From: CAZTZL01 sp964617625
GTDB taxonomy: Bacteria; Zhuqueibacterota; QNDG01; DSAB01
DNA: 64,000 nucleotides
NCBI GenBank assembly: GCA_964617625.1
Contig: CAZTZL010000005.1
Location: forward strand, 1-64,000
Reading direction: 5' to 3'
Shown here: positions 1-10,046 of the stretch, piece after piece
How the letters are laid out: each line of letters begins with the position of its first letter
How positions within the stretch are numbered: position 1 is the stretch's first letter
The notes under the pieces: model-generated
The model's database searches: none
What the model saw: only the letters and a program-made list of their open reading frames with translations
Told to the model about the DNA's origin: nothing
Program-made: the position numbers and the translations under genes

Positions 1-1608
1 GGAGAAACCGGAGCCGGTAAATCGATCATTATCGATGCATTAAGTTTGATTCTGGGAGAGCGGGTAAAGCCAGATGTTATTCGCCAGGGATCGAAAATGG
101 CAGTTGTTGAATGTTTTTTCCATCTCCCGGAAAATATGGATTTGAATCATGTGCATGGCCAGATCGAAACAGAAACAAAAGAACTGATTTTGAGAAGAGA
201 AATTCACGAATCGGGGAAGACCCGGTCTTTTGCAAACGATTCACCGATTACAAATACCGTACTTTCTCAAATTGGCGATCTTCTAATCGATCTGCATGGA
301 CAGCACGCCCATCAAACTCTTTTAAAAGTCGACCGACATATTGAATATCTTGATAATTTCGGTATTGATAAAGCGTTGCTGGAAAGCCTGAAAAATTCGT
401 ACAAGTCTTTCAGAAGCCTATCCGGTGAATTGGAAATTCTACAGCAGAAAGCAGAACAGCTCAAAGAGAAAAAGGAACTTTTAGAATTTCAAACCAAAGA
501 AATTTCAGATTTAAGTCCCGTTGCCGGAGAAGATGAAACGCTTGAAAACGAGATAAAAATTCTCGAAAACAGCGAACGGATTTTTCAAGCGGTTGAAAAC
601 ATTACCAGGATTTTATACGATGAAGAAGGATCGGCAGTTGAACATTTGTCGACATCGGAGGCTCTTCTCAATGGACTGATCCAGGTAGATAAGCTTTTCA
701 ATCAATGGCGGCAGGATTGTGAAACATCGCGTATTCAAATTGAAGAAATCTCCAATAACCTGAAAAATTATACAAAAAAAATCGATTTTAATCCCGAAAG
801 ACTGGATCAAATGAGAGAAAGACTGGGCATGCTTAATATGCTCAAGAAAAAATATGGAAACTCTTTGGAACATGTTTTGGAATTTGCAGGGAACGTAAGA
901 AAAGATCTCGATCAGCTTGAAACTGTCGGAGACGATATTCAAAGAATTTCCAAAGAAATCGATAGTGAGATGCAAAGATTGACCGGACTCTGTTCTCAGT
1001 TGTCCGATTTACGCAAACAAGTGGCAAAAAAATTGGAAACAAGAACCATTGAAATACTGGAAGAACTGGGTCTGCAAAAGGGTAAATTTCAAATCCAGTT
1101 TTCCGAAAAAGAAAATCCGAAAGGGCCTGTACGAATTGACGATAAAAATTTGGATATCACATCACGCGGAATTGATCGGGTCGAGTTCCTTATTTCCCTC
1201 AATCCGGGAGAAGCTGTGAAACCGCTGGCCCTGGTTGCATCTGGAGGAGAAATATCCCGCATTATGCTGGCTATGAAAACTGTCCTGGCAGAAGCGGATC
1301 GGGTTCCGGTTCTTGTCTTCGATGAAATAGACACGGGAATTTCGGGCCGGGTCGCAAGGGTTGTGGGAAATAATCTAAAAGAAGTGTCAATCAAACATCA
1401 GATCATTTGTATTACACATCTTCCGCAGATCGCCTCAATGGGAGATGCGCATTATTCAGTCGAAAAAGAAATCTACGAAAACAGATCTCGAACTAAAATA
1501 TCTATTTTAAATGAGAAAGAACGTGTCACTGAGATTGCCAAACTGATCGGCGGCGAGAAAATCACAGATGCGGCTATTCAAAGTGCTCGTGAATTGTTGA
1601 ATGAATGA
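1..1608 (+). CDS. recN: DNA repair protein RecN (5' truncated)
   Basis: SMC-like ATPase of recombinational double-strand-break repair. The reading frame is open from the first base of the window, and the first visible residues are the Walker A motif GETGAGKS, so only a short N-terminal piece is missing. A long coiled-coil-rich middle (roughly residues 110-340 of the fragment) is followed by the ABC signature ASGGEISRIMLA, the Walker B segment VFDEIDTGISG and the ITHLPQIAS switch-histidine region. This head-coil-head order is diagnostic for RecN. The gene ends 113 bp before murA. Identification is firm; only the true start is outside the window. Confidence 0.96.
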   Translation, partial: GETGAGKSIIIDALSLILGERVKPDVIRQGSKMAVVECFFHLPENMDLNHVHGQIETETKELILRREIHESGKTRSFANDSPITNTVLSQIGDLLIDLHGQHAHQTLLKVDRHIEYLDNFGIDKALLESLKNSYKSFRSLSGELEILQQKAEQLKEKKELLEFQTKEISDLSPVAGEDETLENEIKILENSERIFQAVENITRILYDEEGSAVEHLSTSEALLNGLIQVDKLFNQWRQDCETSRIQIEEISNNLKNYTKKIDFNPERLDQMRERLGMLNMLKKKYGNSLEHVLEFAGNVRKDLDQLETVGDDIQRISKEIDSEMQRLTGLCSQLSDLRKQVAKKLETRTIEILEELGLQKGKFQIQFSEKENPKGPVRIDDKNLDITSRGIDRVEFLISLNPGEAVKPLALVASGGEISRIMLAMKTVLAEADRVPVLVFDEIDTGISGRVARVVGNNLKEVSIKHQIICITHLPQIASMGDAHYSVEKEIYENRSRTKISILNEKERVTEIAKLIGGEKITDAAIQSARELLNE

Positions 1609-1721
1609 GTACGATAACGAATCGATTGAAAGTTACAATAATCAATAATGAATGATGATATTTGATTTTCGAAGGCACAATAAAAATATCTTATTGAGAG
1701 GATTATAATTGAGCAGTTCAA

Positions 1722-2987
1722 ATGGATAGAATTGTTGTTACAGGCGGAAAACGGTTACAGGGGACTGTACGTATCAGCGGTGCAAAAAATGCGGTTCTGC
1801 CCATCATGGCCGCTACACTTCTTGCCGATGGAACTTACAATCTTGATAATGTTCCTGTTTTAAAAGATGTCAAAACAATGGCAAGCCTTCTCGATAGTAT
1901 TGGTTCCGATGTTCAGTTTGAAAATCATTCACTTTTAATAAAGACGGGATCTTCTCATAATTTCGAAGCGCCATACGATCTGGTAAAAACAATGCGGGCT
2001 TCCATTTATGTGCTGGGACCGCTTGTAAGCCGGTTTGGTTACGGGAAAGTATCGCTTCCGGGAGGCTGTGCATGGGGGCCCAGACCGGTAAATCTGCATA
2101 TTGAAGGCTTAAAAAAGCTGGGCGCAAAGGTAGAAATTCAAAATGGATACATTGTCGCAAAGGCAAAACGCCTGAAAGGGGCAAAAATTACACTGGATAT
2201 TCCGAGTGTCGGTGCCACTGGAAACATTCTTATGGCGGCTGTACTTGCCAAAGGAACCACATTGATCGAGAATGCAGCCAAAGAGCCGGAGATTACTTCA
2301 CTTGAGATGTTCCTTAAAAAAATGGGAGCGGAAATCAATGGTATCGGAACGGAACGACTTGAAATTGAAGGTGTGGAAACACTGGAGGCAGTGGATGAAG
2401 CCATCATTTCCGACCGCATTGAATCCGGGACTTTTCTCATTGCAGGGCATATCACAGGTGGAGATATTCGTCTCGAAAAAACACAACCGCTTTTTTTGTC
2501 TTCCATTATCAATAAACTCCGCGATACAGGTGCAGAGATAGAGGAAGGTCCAGATTGGATCCATATCAAGTCCAATGAGCAAATCCATCCAATTGATGTA
2601 ACCACTGCTGTTTATCCGGGTTTTCCCACTGATATGCAGGCACAGTGGATGGTTTTGATGAGCATTGCAAACGGATCATCCATTATTACGGATAATATAT
2701 TTGAAGACCGGTTCACACATGTAGCCGAATTGAAACGGTTGGGCGCAAATATCACACTTGATCACAATGTCGCAGTTGTGAAAGGTGTGCAATATCTTTC
2801 AGGGGCACCTGTGATGTCCACGGATTTAAGGGCAAGTGCTTCTTTAATTTTAGCTGGCCTAATCGCAAAAGGTAAAACGCACATTTCCAGAGTTTATCAT
2901 ATCGATAGGGGTTATGAAAGAATCGAAGAAAAATTGAAACTGTTGGGAGCAGAAATTTACAGGGATCAGGAACAGCTAATCGTGTAA
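1722..2987 (+). CDS. murA: UDP-N-acetylglucosamine 1-carboxyvinyltransferase
   Basis: First committed, cytoplasmic step of peptidoglycan synthesis: transfer of enolpyruvate from PEP to UDP-GlcNAc. The 421-residue length is typical. The N-terminal ISGAKNAVLP motif and the active-site loop LPGGCAWGPRPV are present, with the catalytic cysteine at Cys116, so the fosfomycin-sensitive Cys form is kept (many lineages carry Asp instead). The ATG start has only a distant GAGAGG upstream. It is followed after 61 bp by the likely dnaE start, so co-transcription is plausible. Confidence 0.97.
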   Translation: MDRIVVTGGKRLQGTVRISGAKNAVLPIMAATLLADGTYNLDNVPVLKDVKTMASLLDSIGSDVQFENHSLLIKTGSSHNFEAPYDLVKTMRASIYVLGPLVSRFGYGKVSLPGGCAWGPRPVNLHIEGLKKLGAKVEIQNGYIVAKAKRLKGAKITLDIPSVGATGNILMAAVLAKGTTLIENAAKEPEITSLEMFLKKMGAEINGIGTERLEIEGVETLEAVDEAIISDRIESGTFLIAGHITGGDIRLEKTQPLFLSSIINKLRDTGAEIEEGPDWIHIKSNEQIHPIDVTTAVYPGFPTDMQAQWMVLMSIANGSSIITDNIFEDRFTHVAELKRLGANITLDHNVAVVKGVQYLSGAPVMSTDLRASASLILAGLIAKGKTHISRVYHIDRGYERIEEKLKLLGAEIYRDQEQLIV

Positions 2988-3048
2988 TCCAATCTATTTG
3001 TTAACACAATTCGAGTGTTTTATATATCAATTTTTAAATAGAATTAAT

Positions 3049-6000
3049 ATGACCGAATTTATCCATTTACATAATCACACTTATTACAGTCTACTGGACG
3101 GGGCCTGCCGTATTCCCGATTTGGTTGATACTGCAAAAAAATTCGGCATGAAAGCATTGGCCATCACGGATCACGGAAATATGTTTGGTGTGATTTCTTT
3201 CTATAAAGAAGCGATGAAAGCCGGCATCAAACCGATTATTGGAATGGAAGCATATATCGCTCCACGATCAAGAACCGAAAAAAGCGGTGGAAAAGCAGAC
3301 GGTGAGACTGCGTTTCATCTCATTATTTTAGCAAGAAATATGGACGGATATAAAAATCTGATGAAACTGAGCTCAATTGGCTATCTGGAGGGATTTTATT
3401 ACAAACCCAGAATTGATAAAGAAGTACTTCAAAAGCATTCAGAAGGATTGATTGTTTTGTCAAGCTGCATCAAAGGCGAAATTCCGTACAAATTAATTCA
3501 TGATGACTATCAAGGGGCTATCGACGTAGCTTCGTATTATAAAGATGTATTTGGCGATAATTTTTATCTTGAAATACAAGATCATGGCATTGAAGAAGAG
3601 AAGAAAGCGGTCAAAGGTCTTTTGGAAATTTCCAAGAAATTAGGCGTTCCTGTTGTAGCAACGAATGATACGCATTATTTAAAAAAGGAACACTGTGACG
3701 CGCATGATGTTCTGCTGTGTCTACAAACAAATAGAGATGTAGATGACCCGAATCGTATGCGGTTTGGAACCAATCAAATCTATTTTAAATCTCCGGATGA
3801 GATGGCTTCTCTTTTTAAAGAGAGACCTGAAGTCCTTTCGACAAGCATGGAGATTGCTGAAAAATGTCATCTTGTTCTTGATTTTGATACATTACATTTG
3901 CCCAGTTTTCATATTCCTGAAAAAGAAGATGCATATTCCCTGGATGATTTTTTAGAAAAGAAATCCTATGAAGGCATTCGTTCCCGTTTTCAAACCATAT
4001 CACCGGAAATCGATCACCGTATGAAGCATGAGCTCTCTGTTATTAAAAAGATGGGATATGCCGGATATTTTCTGATTGTTATGGATTTTATAAAACATGC
4101 AAAAGAAGAAGGAATTCCTGTAGGGCCGGGGCGCGGATCTGCAGCAGGAAGTCTTGTTTCCTACGCATTGGGTATTACCAATGTTGATCCTTTAAAATAC
4201 GGACTTATTTTTGAGAGATTCTTAAATCCGGAACGGGTTTCAATGCCTGATATTGATATTGATTTTTGTTACGAACGCCGAGATGAAATTATTGATTATG
4301 TCAAGAAAAAATATGGCGATAAAAATGTAACTCAAATTATCACATTCGGAAGCATGAATGCACGGGCGGTTATTCGGGATGTTGGACGAGTATTGAAAAT
4401 TCCATATGATGAAGTCGATCAAATTGCAAAAATGATCCCTTACCAAATTGGGATTACAATCAATGCTGCTCTGGAAAAAGTTCCTGAATTCAAGGCCAAA
4501 TGCAGGGAAAACGAAACCTATAAAAAACTCATAGAATATTCACTTGTTCTTGAAGGATTGGCACGGCATGCTTCAACCCATGCAGCCGGAGTAGTGATCG
4601 CACCCGGAGAGCTGACTGAATATGTGCCATTATTCAAATCGACAAGAAAAGAAGGTGTCAAACAAAAAGGGGATTCTTCCGCGGATATCACCACTCAATA
4701 CGATATGAAATCTCTTGTAGCAGCAGGCCTTTTGAAAATGGATTTTCTTGGATTGCGCACATTGACAGTGATTGACCATACACTGAAAATCTTGAAGAAA
4801 AATGAAATTCATCTGGATATTGAGAATATTCCCTATGACGATCCGGCTACCTATCGTATTTTTGCTGAAGGACAAACAGTGGGTGTTTTTCAGTTTGAAA
4901 GCAGTGGTATGCGTGAATATTTAAAGAAGTTGGTTCCCGAGTCGATTGAAGATTTGACCGCAATGAATGCACTGTACCGACCCGGACCAATGGAAATGAT
5001 CGATGATTTTATCGATAGGAAACGTGGCCGAACGCCTGTGCAATATTTGCATCCTTTGCTCGAGCCCATTTTAAAAGAAACTCACGGAATCATCGTGTAT
5101 CAGGAACAGGTTATTAAAATAGCAAGTGAATTGGGTGGGTTCAGCATGGGCGATGCGGATTTACTGAGACGTGCAATGGGAAAAAAACGGCTCGATCTCA
5201 TGCAGGAACAGAGAAGCGCCTTTGTTCAGGGTGCAAAAAATAAAGGCATACCTGAAGATACGGCTAACAGCATATTTGATTTGATGGACCGTTTTGCCGG
5301 ATATGGATTCAATAAATCCCATGCAACCGGTTATTCCATTGTAGCGTACCAAACTGCCTATCTGAAGGCCCATTATCCGAAAGAATTTATGGCTGCGAAC
5401 CTGACCAGTGAAATGGGGAATACGGATCGTGTTGTTATTCTGATTGATGAATGTAAACAGATGAACATTGAAATTCTGCCGCCCGATGTGAATGAAAGTG
5501 TGTATGATTTTAACGCTATCGAAAAAGGGATTCGTTTCGGATTGGGCGCTGTGAAAAATGTTGGAAAAGGTGCAATTGAATCTATTCTTGAAGCACGTGA
5601 AAAATCCGGAAAATTCAATACTCTGTTTGATTTATGTAAAAATTTAAATCTACGGCTTGTGAATAAAAAGGTTCTGGAGAGTCTGATCCAATCCGGGACA
5701 ATGGATTCTCTGGAAGGAAACAGAGCTCAAAAGATGGCTGTTTTAAATAAAGCGATTCAGCTGGCCCAAACCCGTCAACAAGGAGAAGAGATGGGGCAGA
5801 CTTCAATATTTGAAAGTGAATCCTTGAAGAATGATTTCTATCCAGAATTGCCCAAAATGGAGCCATGGGCTCAGGGAGAAAAATTAAGAAAAGAAAAAGA
5901 ACTTCTTGGATTTTATAAATCCGGTCACCCGTTGCTCAAGTTTAAGGATGAAATCAATGCTTTTGCAAATCCCGTCATTGGAGAAATAGGTGCTGCAGAA

Positions 6001-6510
6001 AACGGGCAGCCTGTGCGGCTTTGCGGAATCATTACCGATGTAAAAAACATGTTTGATAAAAAAGATAATCCCATGGCATTTTTTACCATTGAAGATTTTT
6101 CCGGAAATGTCCGTGCGATTGTTTTTTCAAGGATATTTGAAAAATTTCGTTCGTTGATTCAAGTCGATAAAATTGTCGCTGTATTGGGAACTTTTGACCG
6201 CAGAGACGGGAGAGATATCGGTTCTGTCATTGTATCCGAAATCATTCCTGTTGAAGAAACCCGTGAAAAATTTACCAAGCGTCTGCTGATGAACATCCCC
6301 GCACTGGACAAGGAAAACGATCAAATCGACAGAGTTAAAATGGTTTTCGATCAATATCCAGGGACCATTCCGGTATACATGAAAATCAGGACAACTGACG
6401 AGAATCAAGTAACTCTGAAATCCAAAAAATTCCGCATTAATCCCAAAAGGGATCTGATTGCTGATTTACGAACGATTTTAGGACAAGAAAACGTCTGGAT
6501 CGAAGGATAA
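3049..6510 (+). CDS. dnaE: DNA polymerase III subunit alpha
   Basis: Replicative polymerase of the C family, 1153 residues from the preferred start. An upstream in-frame TTG at 2998 would add 17 residues, but the family normally begins right before EFIHLHNHT, so the ATG at 3049 is chosen. The PHP domain shows HLHNHT and ITDHGNMFG. The palm carries GPGRGSAAGS and the catalytic acidic motif PDIDIDF near residues 400-405. A helix-hairpin-helix and fingers region follows, then a C-terminal OB-fold (GQPVRLCGIITDV). No PolC-type exonuclease insertion is seen, so this is the DnaE1-like form. Confidence 0.96.
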   Translation: MTEFIHLHNHTYYSLLDGACRIPDLVDTAKKFGMKALAITDHGNMFGVISFYKEAMKAGIKPIIGMEAYIAPRSRTEKSGGKADGETAFHLIILARNMDGYKNLMKLSSIGYLEGFYYKPRIDKEVLQKHSEGLIVLSSCIKGEIPYKLIHDDYQGAIDVASYYKDVFGDNFYLEIQDHGIEEEKKAVKGLLEISKKLGVPVVATNDTHYLKKEHCDAHDVLLCLQTNRDVDDPNRMRFGTNQIYFKSPDEMASLFKERPEVLSTSMEIAEKCHLVLDFDTLHLPSFHIPEKEDAYSLDDFLEKKSYEGIRSRFQTISPEIDHRMKHELSVIKKMGYAGYFLIVMDFIKHAKEEGIPVGPGRGSAAGSLVSYALGITNVDPLKYGLIFERFLNPERVSMPDIDIDFCYERRDEIIDYVKKKYGDKNVTQIITFGSMNARAVIRDVGRVLKIPYDEVDQIAKMIPYQIGITINAALEKVPEFKAKCRENETYKKLIEYSLVLEGLARHASTHAAGVVIAPGELTEYVPLFKSTRKEGVKQKGDSSADITTQYDMKSLVAAGLLKMDFLGLRTLTVIDHTLKILKKNEIHLDIENIPYDDPATYRIFAEGQTVGVFQFESSGMREYLKKLVPESIEDLTAMNALYRPGPMEMIDDFIDRKRGRTPVQYLHPLLEPILKETHGIIVYQEQVIKIASELGGFSMGDADLLRRAMGKKRLDLMQEQRSAFVQGAKNKGIPEDTANSIFDLMDRFAGYGFNKSHATGYSIVAYQTAYLKAHYPKEFMAANLTSEMGNTDRVVILIDECKQMNIEILPPDVNESVYDFNAIEKGIRFGLGAVKNVGKGAIESILEAREKSGKFNTLFDLCKNLNLRLVNKKVLESLIQSGTMDSLEGNRAQKMAVLNKAIQLAQTRQQGEEMGQTSIFESESLKNDFYPELPKMEPWAQGEKLRKEKELLGFYKSGHPLLKFKDEINAFANPVIGEIGAAENGQPVRLCGIITDVKNMFDKKDNPMAFFTIEDFSGNVRAIVFSRIFEKFRSLIQVDKIVAVLGTFDRRDGRDIGSVIVSEIIPVEETREKFTKRLLMNIPALDKENDQIDRVKMVFDQYPGTIPVYMKIRTTDENQVTLKSKKFRINPKRDLIADLRTILGQENVWIEG

Positions 6511-6535
6511 ATAATAAAATTGGAATTACAATAAA

Positions 6536-7423
6536 ATGATAGCAAGACGATTGCAAAAATATATGTTGATACTTCAATTATTTGTGTTTTTGTTTATCGT
6601 GTGTCGTAACGCTTCCTCACCGAATCATCAGAAACTAAAAGTGGTCACTTCCATTTTTCCGATTTATGATATTATTCAAAATATTGGTGTGCCATATGTT
6701 AATGTCGCTTTTACTGTTCCTGTCGCTGCCAATCCGCATACTTACGAACCGGAACCATCCGTTGTAAGAAATTTAAGTCAGGCGGATATTTATATTGGTG
6801 TCTCTCATGAATTTGACGGATGGATTGAAAAATATCTTCCAAAAAAAACAGTTGTTTATACAATTCAAGAAAGTCTGGCAGTAAAGAAAAAAATGGATTT
6901 AAAAATGCTTAAAAATCCACATATCTGGCTTTCAATACAAAATGCAGACAAAATCGCCCAGATAATCACAGAGATTTTGTCGGATATCGATCCCGAAAAC
7001 AGTGAAAACTATAAAAAGAATGATCATATTTACAAAGTAAAATTATTCAATTTGGATAAAAAAATAAAAACTCTTTTTACAGATATCCCCGATAAAAAAT
7101 TCATTCAATGGCATCCGGCCTGGGATTACTTTGCTAAGGAGTACGGCCTGAATATTGAAGGAACAATCGAGCACGGTTATGGTGACGAACCTTCTGTAAA
7201 GCAGTTTAAAGAGATGATTCAACATGCGAGAAGTGACAAGGTCAGGCTTATTGTGGTTGGATTGAATCTTGAAAGCAAAGCTGCTGAATCTCTTGCAAAT
7301 GAAATTAACGGACGGTTAATTCGGCTTGATTCAATCGGTAATCCTGAAAAGCCAGGACGTTCGAACTATATCGATTTAATGCTTTATAATGCCACGCAAT
7401 TGTCCGAGGCCTTGAGACAATAA
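6536..7423 (+). CDS. metal ABC transporter substrate-binding protein (ZnuA-like)
   Basis: Periplasmic or membrane-anchored binding protein for Zn2+ or Mn2+ (cluster A-I). A hydrophobic N-terminal signal region ends near Cys23, which is only a poor lipobox. Candidate metal ligands are His68 (NPHTYEP), His129 (NPHIW), His193 (WHPAW) and an acidic residue near Asp265. The long His-rich loop of many ZnuA proteins is absent, so zinc versus manganese cannot be decided. It heads an ABC operon: the ATPase starts 17 bp downstream and the permease overlaps the ATPase. Confidence 0.85.
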   Translation: MIARRLQKYMLILQLFVFLFIVCRNASSPNHQKLKVVTSIFPIYDIIQNIGVPYVNVAFTVPVAANPHTYEPEPSVVRNLSQADIYIGVSHEFDGWIEKYLPKKTVVYTIQESLAVKKKMDLKMLKNPHIWLSIQNADKIAQIITEILSDIDPENSENYKKNDHIYKVKLFNLDKKIKTLFTDIPDKKFIQWHPAWDYFAKEYGLNIEGTIEHGYGDEPSVKQFKEMIQHARSDKVRLIVVGLNLESKAAESLANEINGRLIRLDSIGNPEKPGRSNYIDLMLYNATQLSEALRQ

Positions 7424-7440
7424 TAACTAAAAAGAATCTA

Positions 7441-8211
7441 ATGAAACCAATCATTCTACTTCAAGATGTCTGGGTAAGATACAATCATCAAACTGTTTTA
7501 GAGGATATTACTCTGGCCATATACCCTTGTGAGATCGTATCCATCGTCGGTCCCAACGGCAGTGGTAAAACTACTTTGATCAATACTATTCTCGGTTTTA
7601 TAGAACCATATAAAGGCGCTGTAACAGTTTTTGATAAAAATCCCAGCACGATGAAACAAAATGGCCAGATCGGTTATTTGCCCCAGAGTGTCGAAGTCGA
7701 TCCAAAATTTCCGATCAATGTTTTTGATGTGGTTTCTATGACGCGTTATGCCTTAAAATCCTTGAATACACGCTTGACCGGGAAAGATCGGGAGATCGTT
7801 ATGCAATGCCTCGAAAAAGTGGAAATGGAAAAATTGATTCATCATCATTTTGGAACACTTTCAGGAGGTCAAAAACAGCGCGTATTGATCGCCCGTGCTC
7901 TGGCGCTTCAACCAAAAATGCTTATTCTCGATGAACCTTCAACAGGATTGGATGCAGTGGCCCAGGATCGTTTTTATCACTTGCTGCAAAAACTCAGAGA
8001 CAAGGAAGATCTGACGATTCTCATGGTTTCCCATGATATTGGGGCCGTCTCCGGCATTGTTGATCAGATCGCGTGTCTGAACCGTAAAATTCATTTCCAC
8101 GGCAAACCCGAAGATTGCATTCCTTCGGAAGCACTGGAACGTGTATTCGGGAAAAATGTGCATTTTGTGCTTCATGATAAAAATTGCGAAATGTGTGAGA
8201 AGAGAAGATGA
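7441..8211 (+). CDS. metal ABC transporter ATP-binding protein (ZnuC-like)
   Basis: Cytoplasmic ATPase energising the adjacent metal importer. It shows Walker A GPNGSGKTT, the Q-loop in YLPQS, the signature LSGGQKQR, Walker B LILDEPSTGLD and the switch histidine in MVSHD. The C-terminus ends with a short tail holding two cysteines in a CxxC arrangement (NCEMCEK), a possible metal-sensing or structural add-on. The stop codon overlaps the permease start (ATGA), indicating translational coupling. Confidence 0.93.
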   Translation: MKPIILLQDVWVRYNHQTVLEDITLAIYPCEIVSIVGPNGSGKTTLINTILGFIEPYKGAVTVFDKNPSTMKQNGQIGYLPQSVEVDPKFPINVFDVVSMTRYALKSLNTRLTGKDREIVMQCLEKVEMEKLIHHHFGTLSGGQKQRVLIARALALQPKMLILDEPSTGLDAVAQDRFYHLLQKLRDKEDLTILMVSHDIGAVSGIVDQIACLNRKIHFHGKPEDCIPSEALERVFGKNVHFVLHDKNCEMCEKRR

Positions 8212-9020
8212 TGGACCTCTTTACAATGGAATTTTTCCGATATGCTCTGATCATGAGTGTTCTTCTGGCCATTCTATTCGGGTTATTGTCCTTTTTCGCA
8301 ATCATGCGTAAAATGGCTTTTTTGGGAGCTGGGATTGCACATACAGCCTTCGGAGGAGTAGCGCTGGGTGTATTTATTGGAATCGATCCTTTTTACACTT
8401 CGCTGGTATTTTGTATCCTCTCTGCCTTAATTATCGGGAAAATGGTCAGGTATGGCAATATTTCCTATGATACTTCGATCGGTATTTTCTTTGCATTTTC
8501 CATGGCAATGGGCGCCATTTTAATTGCAATGCGAAGGGCATATACATTCGATCTTGCCGGATACCTCTTTGGAAATATTTTAGGCGTGACAATATTTGAT
8601 ATGATTTCAGCTTTAATCGTTCTTATATTATTTGTACCCTTTCTTCTTCTATTTCTTCAAAAAATTTTATTTATGACCTTTGATGAAAAAGTGGCAAACA
8701 TAAGCGGAATTCCGGTTCAAAAATTAGACACATTTTTGCTTGTCTTCTTTGCAACTATTATTGTTGTCAGTATCAAGATTGTGGGAATCGTTCTTGTTTC
8801 TGCGCTTGTCGTTCTTCCGGCTAGTTTCGGTTTGATCTTTTCAAAGGATTTTCGCAGAGTAATCACAATCAGTATCTTATTTACGCTTACCATAATGATT
8901 GGAGGATTATATATTTCATATCAATGCAATACACCTGCCGGTGCAACAATAGTTGTAATTGGGACGTTGATTTATTTTTTATGTTTTATTGCCAATTATT
9001 TGAGAAATTCGTATATTTAG
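8208..9020 (+). CDS. metal ABC transporter permease (ZnuB-like)
   Basis: Inner-membrane permease of the ABC-3 family for Zn2+/Mn2+ uptake. The 270 residues are almost entirely hydrophobic with about eight predicted membrane helices. Family motifs such as AFLGAGIAHTAFGGVALG and VLVSALVVLPAS are visible. The start overlaps the ATPase stop by 4 nt; a second ATG lies at 8211 in another frame and is not used. It completes the binding protein-ATPase-permease set. No Zur/Fur site could be recognised upstream of the operon. Confidence 0.93.
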   Translation: MMDLFTMEFFRYALIMSVLLAILFGLLSFFAIMRKMAFLGAGIAHTAFGGVALGVFIGIDPFYTSLVFCILSALIIGKMVRYGNISYDTSIGIFFAFSMAMGAILIAMRRAYTFDLAGYLFGNILGVTIFDMISALIVLILFVPFLLLFLQKILFMTFDEKVANISGIPVQKLDTFLLVFFATIIVVSIKIVGIVLVSALVVLPASFGLIFSKDFRRVITISILFTLTIMIGGLYISYQCNTPAGATIVVIGTLIYFLCFIANYLRNSYI

Positions 9021-9077
9021 GAGCTCCGAAATCTTAAAAATGTTACAAAAAAAACTTTCATCCATGGAGTCTAAAAA

Positions 9078-9632
9078 ATGACAGTACGTTTACAGCAGAT
9101 TGCGGCGCGTTTGAAGGAGGCCAGGGAATCTAATGACATGCCCCTTGAATGGGCCGCTGAAGCGTTGGGTGTAACCGCAGAGGAACTGGATCACTACGAA
9201 TCTGGTGAAGAAGATATTCCGGTCAGTTTTCTTTACGTCGCTGCAAAAAAATATAATGTTGAATTGGGTGAATTGTTGACCGGCAACGAACCTCAGCAGA
9301 AAGTGTACGCCCTTGTTCGAAAAAACGAGGGCATTCAGGTTGACAGAATAAAAGAGTATGACTATCAAAGCCTTTGTGCTGATTTTGTTCAAAAAAAAAT
9401 TGAGCCGTTACTGGTTACTGTCGAACCTATTGAAAAAAACGATAAACTTCATTTCAATTCTCATCCCGGTCAGGAATTTCATTATCTGTTGGAAGGAAAA
9501 TTAAAGGTGGTCATTGATAAAGATGAATTGATTCTCGAGCCTGGAGATTCACTCATGTTTAATTGTGAGATCAAACATGCGTTGCAGGCTATGGAAAATC
9601 ATTCTGCTAAAGTTCTGGTTGTTATCATCTGA
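9078..9632 (+). CDS. XRE-family transcriptional regulator with cupin domain
   Basis: A 184-residue DNA-binding regulator. An N-terminal helix-turn-helix (about residues 5-60, RLKEAR to LGELL) is followed by a C-terminal cupin barrel (about 105-184, with HPGQEFHYLLEG and EPGDS). In known members (PuuR/SutR type) the cupin binds a small ligand and tunes DNA binding. The ATG is preceded by GGAG at a suitable distance. The gene stands alone between the metal transporter and a small basic-protein gene, so its target and ligand are unknown. Confidence 0.88.
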   Translation: MTVRLQQIAARLKEARESNDMPLEWAAEALGVTAEELDHYESGEEDIPVSFLYVAAKKYNVELGELLTGNEPQQKVYALVRKNEGIQVDRIKEYDYQSLCADFVQKKIEPLLVTVEPIEKNDKLHFNSHPGQEFHYLLEGKLKVVIDKDELILEPGDSLMFNCEIKHALQAMENHSAKVLVVII

Positions 9633-9692
9633 AATCACTCAGTTTCTTTAGAATCAGTTTTTAAATAACAGTATTTTATCTATTGTTTTTCG

Positions 9693-9721
9693 TTGATATT
9701 TGCCAATTAATTTATTATATT
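9693..9721 (+). promoter_or_regulatory. sigma-70-type promoter for the small basic protein gene
   Basis: TTGATA at 9693-9698 and TATATT at 9716-9721 are separated by 17 bp, each matching the consensus at five of six positions. The predicted transcript starts near 9728, giving a leader of about 120 nt before the ATG at 9850. Confidence 0.55.
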
Positions 9722-9763
9722 GGAAATCATTTGGATCACCTAAATCTTAATTATCAGCAAATA

Positions 9764-9826
9764 AATCTCTCAATCATGTTGCCTCAGGTGGGTGTGTAAT
9801 ACAATTTTATTAAAACGGGAGAGATT
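9764..9826 (+). promoter_or_regulatory. putative structured 5' leader
   Basis: AATCTCTC at 9764-9771 is the exact reverse complement of GAGAGATT at 9819-9826, closing a 47-nt loop just upstream of the strong ribosome-binding site at 9836-9845. The loop holds a seven-codon ATG...TAA mini-ORF (9776-9799) without a convincing Shine-Dalgarno. This looks like a leader that could control translation of the downstream gene. It matches no riboswitch class I can recognise by eye. Confidence 0.3.
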
Positions 9827-9849
9827 ACCCTTAAAAAAGGAGGCGCGGG

Positions 9850-10026
9850 ATGAAATCAGTTTTTTTTGATGTTAAGACAAGAAAGAAAGTGGAAGCAGAA
9901 GTTACCCAGAAAGTAAAGTACGGAAAAGCGGGGAGAGAAAGATATGCGTTCCGGGGAAAAACATCTGACGGGAGAAATTTAACCAAATTTGTAAAGAAAT
10001 CCGATTGGGATGCTGCAAATGTTTAG
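9850..10026 (+). CDS. small basic protein of unknown function (58 aa)
   Basis: Fifty-eight residues, rich in Lys and Arg, beginning MKSVFFDVKTRKK and ending KKSDWDAANV. I do not recognise a named family. Support for reality comes from context: a very strong AAAGGAGG ribosome-binding site 5-10 nt before the ATG, a good promoter upstream, and an intrinsic terminator 25 nt after the stop, making a self-contained monocistronic unit. The charge suggests nucleic-acid or ribosome association, but that is a guess. Confidence 0.75.
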   Translation: MKSVFFDVKTRKKVEAEVTQKVKYGKAGRERYAFRGKTSDGRNLTKFVKKSDWDAANV

Positions 10027-10046
10027 ACAAAAATAATGATAAATTT